Source of the DNA: Pochonia chlamydosporia 170
Taxonomy: Eukaryota > Ascomycota > Sordariomycetes > Hypocreales > Clavicipitaceae
DNA length: 64,000 nt
Direction of reading: 5' to 3'
Assembly (NCBI RefSeq): GCF_001653235.2
Contig: NC_035793.1
Location: 496,001 to 560,000, forward strand
In this document: piece by piece, positions 56,501-64,000 of the stretch
Numbering within the stretch: position 1 is the first letter of the stretch
Layout of the letters: each line of letters begins with the position of its first letter
Notes under the pieces: model-generated
Database searches by the model: none
Seen by the model: only the letters and a program-made list of their open reading frames with translations
Told to the model about the DNA's origin: nothing
Made by a program: the position numbers and the translations under genes

Positions 56501-57785
56501 AAACTTTGATCAGCTGCTTCTCCGCTATTAATTTCTTCTCCATAGCATCCAGCCAGTTCGCCATGTGATGGGAAAGCGACCCTTCCGACGAAGATGGAGA
56601 AGCAGCAGTCGTGATTCCCTTCTTCCCCAAATTCTTGTTAGTCTCTCTCCATCTGTCGATGGCGGATCCTATTGAATCCCGCTCGAGTTGCAATTGAATT
56701 TCGCTTCGATCTTCATCCGACATCTTCGAAATGTCCACATCTTGTAGGTCTCTAAGTAGCTGAAGTCCTTTTTTCAACGACTGCAACCCAATGCCACGCT
56801 GGGGGGTGGGCACGAGCTCAGCTGCTTCGCCAGATGATACAGCATCAACTGCTTGATCGATCGACGCTTCTGTTGTTCTCAATTCGAGGTCTTGTTCAGC
56901 AAATTCTGACATTTCCGCGGACTCAGCCGTCTCTACAGTAAAGTTATACGTTGGGCAAATTCCAGTGATGACGGCCAGATCTTGGTCGCTAAGGATGTCA
57001 TCCATGCTCAAAACTCGAAGACCGGATTCGCCAGGGGCCATGCCCATGTATCTATTCACCAGTCGGTTGAGTCGCGAGCCGCGTTCTGAGAGCAGCGAAG
57101 CCTTGAGCATGCACGCGATCGTTTCGGCGGTATGCGGCAGGCCCTTGTTCCGTATCTGAAGCTCATACCATTTGTGGAGTTCTTCGGCTTGCCGTCTGTC
57201 TGGGCTGTTGCGCATCTGCTGCAGCGAAGCCCTCAGGTATTGGTTGTTGAGCAAAATTCGCTCCTCTCCAGAGAGAATGCCCATGCCATTGAATCTCTTC
57301 AGAACCAAGGCGGCTCTATCCAACTTTCCCACACGAATACATGCATCGAAGACAGGAAGCATATCTTCTGTTTCACCAGGAATGCCATATGTGTTTATTT
57401 TGGTCTGTGCCTTCGGTGGCCCAGGTTCGGGAATAGTCAACGGCGATGATGGGTCGAAGGCTCGCATATCGTGAGATCGAAGCGGCGAGGGCGGAAAAGA
57501 TGGCATTGAAGGATTTGCAAGATGCTCGAATGAAGCAACTTCAAATTTGAAGTCGTCAACTGCCGTCGCCAAGCATCTTTCGTGGAAGTAGTGCCCAATA
57601 CTGGACTCCAGCCCGCGCCGCCATGGCCGGCAATGCCGTGTGACGATTGATCTGCGATGTTGTGATGACAATTGTATCGATGAAATGGCCGGACCTTTAC
57701 GCGACAGGCCGTCTAGCCTGAGTAACGTGGCCCGGTGTGCGAGCACACTGCTCCTTGTTTGTCGAGTGAGCATCTTGGTGATCAC
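53519..57785 (-). CDS. RPO41: Mitochondrial DNA-directed RNA polymerase RPO41
   Basis: Minus strand, two exons: 57785-53628 and 53569-53519, giving 1402 aa. A basic mitochondrial presequence (MITKMLTRQTRSSVLAHRAT) and a long N-terminal PPR-like region precede the T7-type catalytic core. Core motifs: VDYRGRAYPMPTYLNHMGAD, motif A [20 protein letters not shown] (metal-binding Asp), the motif B region KVVKQTVMTNVYGVTFGGAK and motif C AAVHDSFWTHA (second metal Asp). The 58-nt last intron yields the conserved tail GDFDVTRLRESKYFFS, without which the protein would end in junk. It transcribes the mitochondrial genome and makes primers. It is divergent from ATP25 across 424 nt, so the two mitochondrial-expression genes probably share control. 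Confidence 0.96.
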
Positions 57786-58209
57786 TCAAACAATCGAGTC
57801 GATGAGGTATATGAGCCTCCACAGGAAGCGCACACTGCAGGGGTAAAACAAAATTAAAACATTGATACAATACAAGCCCACAAGCGGTCAAGGAAACAAA
57901 GGTACAATGGGAAGAATAGCGACCGCAGGCGCAGAGTCGATGGCGAAAACAATGGACGAAAGATTAGCACGAGCGGCGAGAATCGATAGGAGAGAAGCTC
58001 CATCCGAAAATTTCGCCCAGGTGCCATTCTTGAGCTCGGATTGGCCACTTCAGGGGGGAGCATCACGTGGCTGCGTCAATGCTCTGCTCTGCGGGATCGC
58101 GGGACCCACCAAAAAGTTGAAGCTTCAACTCCTACCCAGACATGGAAATTGGTCTTGTGAGTGGCAACATCAATTCATCACAAACAGACTGTATTGTGTC
58201 TCGAACAAG
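57786..58209. promoter_or_regulatory. Bidirectional promoter region RPO41/ATP25
   Basis: The 424-nt gap between two divergent genes for mitochondrial gene expression. The ATP25 frame stays open back to an ATG at 57862, but those codons look like untranslated leader. No specific factor site was identified. Confidence 0.55.
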
Positions 58210-60117
58210 ATGATCTCACGGCCCGCGGTTGCAGCTTTTGGGTGCTGTGGCTGCAGGAATGCCATTTTCAGAGCTGTTGTGGCTACGTCTTCACCAGCAC
58301 TCCAGTCTCTCACACATCGCTCCATGCCGAGACCATCCCAGCTAGCTCCTAGATTCTTTTCGGCGGAACGACACATTCCCTCGAAACCGACACCGACACA
58401 AGACCCCGAAGGTTCAAAGCAGTCGACTGAATCATCTTCAAACCCCGAAGAGGTTGAACCGTCCACCGAGACGCCGTGGTTCCTCGAGGTTGAGCCACCA
58501 AGACATCCACCCAGCCTTCATACACCCACTCTACCAAAAGCTCCAGAAGAGTCTCCTGAGCTTGTAGAGCCAATGATCAAGTATATATATGAAGACATGG
58601 GCTTAGACGACATTTCCCTAATGGATCTTCGTGACCTGGATCCTCCCGCGGCGTTAGGCCCCAGCCTAATCATGCTTTTTGCAACAGCGAGAAGCGAACG
58701 GCATCTACATATTTCGTCTGGCCGATTTGTGCGATGGTTACGACGTAATTATAAAGTGGACGCACGAGCCGATGGACTCATTGGGCCTGGTGAATTGAAG
58801 ACTAAATTGAGACGATTGCGAAAGAAGGCAAAGCTGATGGGTACCAACACGATGATCCTTCCTGGCGGTGACAACGGTATTTCTACTGGATGGGTCTGTG
58901 TCAACTTCTCTACCAGCGACAGTGTCTCTGATGAGTCTGTCAACTTTGACGAGAGCGGACGGTTCTCTGGGTTTGGTGCGTCTCCAACTGGAACTACCAT
59001 TGTTGTGCAGTGCATGACGGAACCTAGGCGGAATGAGCTTAACCTGGAAACTTTGTGGCAAGGTGTGTTGAAGCGAAACTTGGAGCAGACAATGAAAATC
59101 AAGGGGCAAGCTATTCAGGATAAAGAGGAGTTGGAGAAGCTGGTATCTTCCAAGATTCAACAGCCCGATAACCCAGCTGCCGCCCAGTGGCAAAAGATGG
59201 AACAGGCTTCACGGCAGCAAAGATACTTCTCCACGAGTGCCCGAAGATTGCGACCTCAGCAAGCTGCGGTTGCTGGCTCGGAGATCGAAAAGTCCAGTAA
59301 CCCTAACCCGCCAACAGAATTTGGAGAATCACAGCTCAACACCCTCCAGCGACACATCACGGACCTTCACATTTCCGGGACGTCTCTCAGTCAAGGAACT
59401 CTTGAGCGCTTAATATCAGCAGTGCTTCATGCACCCGCGTCAGAAGATAGCGCATCAGTGCGCCTGGAACTGGTCGATCAACTACTCCAGTCTGCGGAGG
59501 AACGCGGCATCTCCGTCCAATCCAAAGACATGCTTGTTGCTCTCATCCAAGCAATAGTAACGTCCCCAGCTTACGGACCTGAATTGGAGCGAGCGCAAAG
59601 AAACTTGGAGTTCCTACTTTTAGACCTCCAGACACCATTAGATCTGGAACAGAGTCTTCAGCTCATGACGGCCTATGCGGAGCGACGGGATTGGGACCAG
59701 TTCTGGGACACTTTCCGTGCGCCTTCCAGATTTCGGGTAGCCCGATCGGCAGAACTATACGAGTTGGTGTATCGAGTCATGGTTTCTACCCAGGACGCCA
59801 AGATGTGCACAGATGCATTGCGCTGGGTATATCCGGAGATGCTGAAGGAGGAGCCTCCCGTTTATCCCACTGGTGCGGTCTACAATGCGCTCAAAGCCTG
59901 CATCCTGGTAGCTGATCCGGCTGCAGAGGAGTTGCTTCATAACCCACCCTCCTCGGATACGCTAGATACTATTGGGCGGCGACGTCTGCAGCATCGCGAG
60001 TTTGTACGGGTTCTCAGAGAAGTGGAAGATGCGCATCGTCACTTTGTCGGTAGCCAAGCGAGAGAAGAGCGGGCGCAGGCTCTGCACCGCTTCACGGACA
60101 GAGACGCACCGCGGTAA
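58210..60117 (+). CDS. ATP25: ATP25, mitochondrial ATPase synthesis protein
   Basis: Single exon, 635 aa from the Met at 58210. A presequence (MISRPAVAAFGCCGCRNAIF through RFFSAERHIPS) is followed by the RsfS-like domain: YIYEDMGLDDISLMDLRDLD, ALGPSLIMLFATARSERHLH and RFVRWLRRNYKVDARADGLI. The C-terminal half is the Atp25 M-type helical domain. In yeast Atp25 is cleaved near its middle: the N half binds the mitoribosome and the C half stabilises ATP9/OLI1 mRNA. Here a second presequence-like stretch, RQQRYFSTSARRLRPQQAA, starts at residue 335 exactly between the two domains, a likely internal processing site. The in-frame ATG at 57862 would add 116 leader-like residues and was not used. Confidence 0.93.
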   Translation: MISRPAVAAFGCCGCRNAIFRAVVATSSPALQSLTHRSMPRPSQLAPRFFSAERHIPSKPTPTQDPEGSKQSTESSSNPEEVEPSTETPWFLEVEPPRHPPSLHTPTLPKAPEESPELVEPMIKYIYEDMGLDDISLMDLRDLDPPAALGPSLIMLFATARSERHLHISSGRFVRWLRRNYKVDARADGLIGPGELKTKLRRLRKKAKLMGTNTMILPGGDNGISTGWVCVNFSTSDSVSDESVNFDESGRFSGFGASPTGTTIVVQCMTEPRRNELNLETLWQGVLKRNLEQTMKIKGQAIQDKEELEKLVSSKIQQPDNPAAAQWQKMEQASRQQRYFSTSARRLRPQQAAVAGSEIEKSSNPNPPTEFGESQLNTLQRHITDLHISGTSLSQGTLERLISAVLHAPASEDSASVRLELVDQLLQSAEERGISVQSKDMLVALIQAIVTSPAYGPELERAQRNLEFLLLDLQTPLDLEQSLQLMTAYAERRDWDQFWDTFRAPSRFRVARSAELYELVYRVMVSTQDAKMCTDALRWVYPEMLKEEPPVYPTGAVYNALKACILVADPAAEELLHNPPSSDTLDTIGRRRLQHREFVRVLREVEDAHRHFVGSQAREERAQALHRFTDRDAPR

Positions 60118-60422
60118 TATCTGGTCCAAGACTCTTGTATATTAGATCAAAAATCCTACCATTGTATAATAGTGTATCATAAGACAGTCGAGACGCAAGA
60201 GATTTCCACTAGCTACATTGAATCAAAACTGTACAAATTTCTCTCTTGGCATACATCCTTCTTATTCCTATTTTTATCATCACCAGCAACAGAGTTGTGG
60301 CGTTAACGTTCAGTTTCTCCCAGGAACACAACCCACGATTCATCGTATAACCACCCAAATCACGCTCATGCCATGCAACAGTCTCACCCTAATCCCTAAT
60401 CACCAAATACACCATCCACCCG
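60118..60422. other. Convergent intergenic, ATP25 and PPX1-like
   Basis: Short convergent gap; nothing recognised. Confidence 0.5.
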
Positions 60423-61654
60423 CTACATCTTCGCATTCCCACTCAATGCCTGTCTCAACAACGGCGCAACCTGCTTCCTACTCGCCGCCAAATCACCCTG
60501 TCTCCACGCAAACCTCGTATTTCCACCCTCAGCATCCAACCCCCCGTCCTCGTCCTCCCAGCGCTCCAAGTCCAACGGCCTACCCACGTCTCTAAACCTC
60601 CCAACCGCTTCTTTCCCCCTGTCGTTCATCCCCCAAACCAGCAACTGTCTATGGAACTTGCCGCCAGGATGCGACGTCGTCATCACAGCCGCGACATCCA
60701 ACTTCCTCTCGTCGGCCCACGCCTCAAGTTCCCGCAGAAACAACTCCTTCGTCTCCGCCTTGTCGAGCAGGTACTCGAACCCCTGGACAACACAGCTTAT
60801 ACCTAGCGTCAGGCCATTCTCCTCCCACTGCTTGTAGTCCTTGCGAAAGATGTCGCGGAAGGAGAGGCTGGAGATGTCCTCCTTCACAGCGGTGATTTGC
60901 TCATAGTACGTTTCTGTGCTGAAGCCCGTTTCGTGGATCTGCGACTGGAGGAAGTCGACAGCCTGTGGGTCTTTGGGGCGTACTTTTGATTTGGCGGTTA
61001 GGTTGATCGTGTCGAGGAGGATAGGCGCCAGTGCTAGCTTTGCGAGGCTTTCGCGCTCGCTGGGGGAAATGTCGGTGTCGTTTTGGAGCTGCGTCCACGT
61101 GGGTTTGCATTCGTCGACGACGAGGCTCATGCAGCTGCCGCACGGTTCGATTACTCTTGGTGAAATGTCGTGGGGGAGGCTGCCCTCGTCGACGTGGTGG
61201 TCTACACAGCCGATGACCTGGTCTTTGAATTTCTTCAGCGGGCCGGTTAGGCAGTTGTGGTCGACGAGCAGCCAGCGCGTGTCTTCTGGCGTGAGGTCAG
61301 GAAGTTCTGAGAGGGTGAGCAGATCGGATAGACTGAGACCAGCGTGCTGTAGGACGGCGGTCATTTCTGTGCGCAGGCCGAGATCTGCGCGTGGCAGGTT
61401 GGACAGAGGAATGTGTAAGGCATGGGGGGCGGTATGGCTGCGGACATAGGCGTATACGATGGCACAGCAAAGCGAGTCGAGGTCTAGACGATGTAAATGT
61501 CTTGTTTTGTGATGGTGAGTTTGAAGGCAGTGGTAGGCTCACCTGCGGATTCGTTGCCAACAACAAAGGTCAGCGGTTTGGGTCTTTGAGTAGCTGGCGC
61601 TTTGAGAGCATTGCGGGCGGTGGTGAGGAATGCCTGGAGCGTTGCCCTCGACAT
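60423..61654 (-). CDS. PPX1-type exopolyphosphatase (DHH/DHHA2)
   Basis: Minus strand, two exons: 61654-61543 and 61483-60423, giving 390 aa. DHH-family metal motifs are present: NESADLDSLCCAIVYAYV (Asp38 and Asp40, spliced), LLVDHNCLTGP (Asp112), and CVDHHVDEG with the DHH at 132-134. GSCMSLVVDE and ILLDTINLTAKSKVRPKD follow, then the DHHA2 domain ending in MTTSHPGGKFHRQLLVWG and LSGNAKM. Yeast Ppx1 removes terminal phosphate from polyphosphate in cytosol and mitochondrial matrix using Mn/Mg. The start MSRATLQAFLTTARNAL is amphipathic and may serve mitochondrial import. GC composition flips midway. Confidence 0.94.
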
Positions 61655-62702
61655 GTTTTATTGCCGCTCTACGAGTGCAGGTGAGATGTGTTGATGGCGC
61701 TGGTGTTTCAGTATCGTTAGTGAGGTGCCGTTGACGTCAGGATCCCATCAAACGGTTTGTACAACTTCAAACCCGAACCCAACCAGACATGGAGCCACTT
61801 TGATATCCACCCACTTGCGTCTTCACGTGAAGAAAAGTTGTTAGATACAACCACTTAATCAACGACACTTTACGGGTCCTGGTTCTTAGACATTTACAGT
61901 CCGTGGTCAAACGTATTTGAACATATCCAAGTAAACGCTAACACAGCCCAAAATGCCTCAGCAGTGAGCACACAACGTGATACGCGATACCTTTCCTTGT
62001 TCAAATACTTCTCAAGCTGACCCCCCCACTGTATCTGCAGGGACGTGCCAGGCTGTTTCTGAGTTGAATTAGCAACATTGAATCCTGGCAACCAATCGGG
62101 TTCATCGGCCAGGTCAGGGTTCTCCCAGTCCCTGCACTGGGCGCATTTGTCTTGGAACTTCACAATGAATTCAGCTCCGCGAACTTAAGTGTGTACAATG
62201 CCAAAACACAACCCGTCATCTAATGCAACAATTCTTGAATACTAGCAACTCCTTTTGGAGAGATAAAAAAGTAAGGCTGCTTCCATCGCAAAAAGTTCCA
62301 ACACCAATGTTGAACGTCGCCAGAACCCATGCCTAGCTGTCAATTCCACATCTTCAACCAACGCCACATACTCGACCCCAATACACACCTCCTCATACAA
62401 ATACGCATCACATCTCCAACATATATCCCAGTTGCCATCGTACGACCATGTCCAAAAATCAAGCCAAGCCACTAGCACCAACACCAGGAACTAAACCCAC
62501 CTGAACCAGCCCTATCTCGAATCCCTATCCCATCCATCCACGACCCACGATCCTCCATCCATCCAAAACCTCCAGATTCTCAACACCCTCCACATCGCCA
62601 GTGTCCACAATTCGCTCCAACGCCACCAGCATCTCGTATTACCACTCCCTCTCTCCATCCCCCAAGTAATTCAATCCCTCCTCGCCCTCCCAGATCCCAT
62701 TC
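61655..62702. other. Intergenic with MITE, PPX1-like to GATase-like
   Basis: Shared upstream region of divergent genes. The MITE occupies 61897-62031. The last 200 nt are C-rich leader with in-frame leucine-rich codons. Confidence 0.6.
61897..62031. mobile_element. MITE copy 3, Tc1/mariner-like
   Basis: A 135-bp element flanked by TA (61895-61896 and 62032-62033). It begins CAGTCCGTGGTCAAACGTAT and ends ACCCCCCCACTG; both ends continue into GTATTTGAAC-type subterminal repeats in inverse orientation. It shares the internal CACACAACGTGATACGCGAT block with the other two copies. An 89-codon minus-strand reading frame crosses it, but that frame is not conserved in the other copies beyond the element. 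Confidence 0.9.
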
Positions 62703-62810
62703 ATGTCTCCCATCTTCCGCCGCCTGCTCCCTCTCCTCCTAGCTCTCCTCATCTTCATCTACTACCGCTCCAAACTACTATCCATCACGAACCCATCCAA
62801 GCTCACCAAA

Positions 62811-63622
62811 ATGGGCTCCTCCACCGCCCTCCGCCTCGCCATCCTCGAATGCGACTCCCCCCAACCCCAGACGCGCGCCCAATTCGGCGGCTACACAGGC
62901 GTCTTCACAGCCCTCCTCGCCAGCGCAGCAAAGACACTCACCCCTCCGCAAGAACTATCCAGTCTCGTCAGCATCACTGCGCACGACGTCGTCAACGACT
63001 TGTACTCGTACCCTGCGCTGGAAGACGTGGATGCCCTGTTACTAACGGGCTCGCGACACACAGCCTTCGACAATGACCCGTGGATCCTGAAACTCGTCGA
63101 CTTTACGAAACGGGCTATTGACAGTGGGCGCGTTAAAGTTGTGGGTGTTTGTTTCGGACACCAGATTGTAGGGAGAGCAGTCGGCGCTGGCGTCGGCAAG
63201 AGTAAGAAGGGGTGGGAGGTGGCAGTTACGGAGGTCGATTTAACGGATAAGGGTAAAGAGATATTTGCGCTGGACAAGATGGTACGTCTTTTATGTGTGC
63301 AATATGTTGGGAAGATGCTAATATGTTACAGCGTATTCATCAAATGCACCATGATATAGTGCAAAACTTTCCGGCGGACGCTATTCCACTGGGTGGGAAT
63401 GCCTTTTGTCCCGTTCAGGGCATGTATTTTCCTGGGAAATATATCACCGTGCAGGGCCACCCTGAGTTCACAAACGAAATCATTTCTGAAATCTTGTTTA
63501 ACCGGCATACCGTGGGGATATTCACCGACGAAGAGTATGAGGATGCGATGAAGAGGGCGCCAGTGCCGCATGATGGTGTTGCTGTTGGGAGGGCGTTTTT
63601 GAAGTTCATGCGAGAGGGTTGA
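62811..63622 (+). CDS. Class I glutamine-amidotransferase-like protein
   Basis: Two exons: 62811-63281 and 63332-63622, giving 253 aa. GATase1 triad seen: nucleophile Cys114 in VVGVCFGHQIVGRA, and His200/Glu202 in VQGHPEFTNEII. LRLAILECDSPQPQTRAQFG, DALLLTGSRHTAFDNDPWI and QMHHDIVQNFPADAIPL fit the stand-alone GATase1 group (yeast YLR126C type, about 250 aa). The family hydrolyses glutamine or gamma-glutamyl compounds; the acceptor is unknown. The chosen start (CCAAAATGGG) fits family length. An in-frame ATG at 62703 would add a membrane-anchor-like segment (LLPLLLALLIFIYY), which could be real or just C-rich leader. Confidence 0.88.
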
Positions 63623-64000
63623 TATCACAATCTCAGGGTTTGGTGTTATTACTGAGTCAAATAAGGGAATGGAGTTGGAAGAAACACTTGACATCTTTCG
63701 GCAGGAGTCGAAGAAGGAGTTACGGTTCATGCTTATAACAGAGGGAACGCTGGACGCCATTTGGTTTGAATACATAGACAAGTGCCAGCAAGTCTGGCCG
63801 AATGCGCGGGAACGTATAAATTCAAGGTGCCAGGGGCACAAACTAGGTAGAGTCCACAATGCAATATACTTATCTTACAGTTGTTCCATATCGGTCGTGT
63901 ATCAGTCCAGTGATTATATTCGTCGTCAGAAAAGAAATACTATTGCGCCATGCGGTAATGCAACATCTACACTGCTGACTCGTGCGATGTTTTTATATCT
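63623..64000. other. Right-edge non-coding stretch
   Basis: 3' flank of the GATase-like gene to the window end. No gene or repeat recognised. Confidence 0.45.

Noticed and set aside
57862..58209. In-frame N-terminal extension of ATP25 from an upstream ATG
   Set aside because: The extension is not presequence-like, while the Met at 58210 begins a clear mitochondrial presequence followed by the conserved domain.
61894..62163. 89-codon minus-strand frame that resembles a 70-codon frame at 37094-37306
   Set aside because: The shared peptide is explained entirely by the MITE crossing both frames.
1..64000. CRISPR arrays, rRNA genes, bacterial operons, viral genes
   Set aside because: No regularly spaced repeats or rRNA-like sequence seen; gene structure is fungal throughout.

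Overview
This window is nuclear DNA from a filamentous ascomycete (Pezizomycotina, probably Sordariomycetes, possibly Hypocreales). The evidence is many short introns (46 to 166 nt, mostly about 50 to 65) with GTAAGT/GTGAGT-type donors, CTAAC-like branch points and CAG/TAG acceptors, plus a HET-domain gene, a fungal P450, a DHA2-type MFS transporter, and ATP25, RPO41, DBP4 and Arc1 homologues. Exons below were joined by eye, from frame, splice motifs and recognised protein families; no search was run. Feature coordinates give the full CDS span, and exon limits are in the evidence text.

Layout. 0-12 kb looks accessory: a P450, a short Mrs2-type Mg transporter, an intracellular two-domain FAS1 protein, an MFS exporter, a DOPA-4,5-dioxygenase-like extradiol enzyme and a GST, separated by long non-coding gaps. 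12-20 kb holds a degenerate kinase-like protein, an MDP-1-type HAD phosphatase, a Sec14/CRAL-TRIO protein and a large HET-domain protein. 20-23 kb is gene-poor, with a MITE and an orphan 190-aa gene. 24-34 kb is housekeeping: the DBP4 helicase, a SUN-domain nuclear-envelope protein and a UDP-glucose 4-epimerase with an unusual charged insertion. 34-37 kb has a zeta-crystallin-type quinone reductase and an alpha/beta hydrolase whose pocket matches fluoroacetate dehalogenase. A 2.2 kb gap with a MITE between direct repeats leads to a 1848-aa degenerate ankyrin/coiled-coil protein (38.9-44.5 kb). It converges on an LSH/DDM1/MUS-30-type SNF2 remodeller, which is divergent from an acyl-CoA/AMP ligase.

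51-60 kb concerns translation and mitochondrial expression: two tandem intron-bearing tRNA-like loci, an Arc1/EMAPII tRNA-binding protein with a possible non-AUG mitochondrial extension, and RPO41 divergent from ATP25. The right end has a PPX1-type exopolyphosphatase, a third MITE and a class I glutamine-amidotransferase-like protein.

The most interesting observations are: a three-copy Tc1/mariner-like MITE family with TA target duplications; the tandem tRNA-like pair, in which the better-folded copy lacks the anticodon expected from the other; conserved fluoride-pocket residues in a fungal hydrolase; a pseudokinase that has lost the usual catalytic residues; the giant ankyrin-like protein; and a recurrent within-gene switch from A/C-rich to G/T-rich coding strand.
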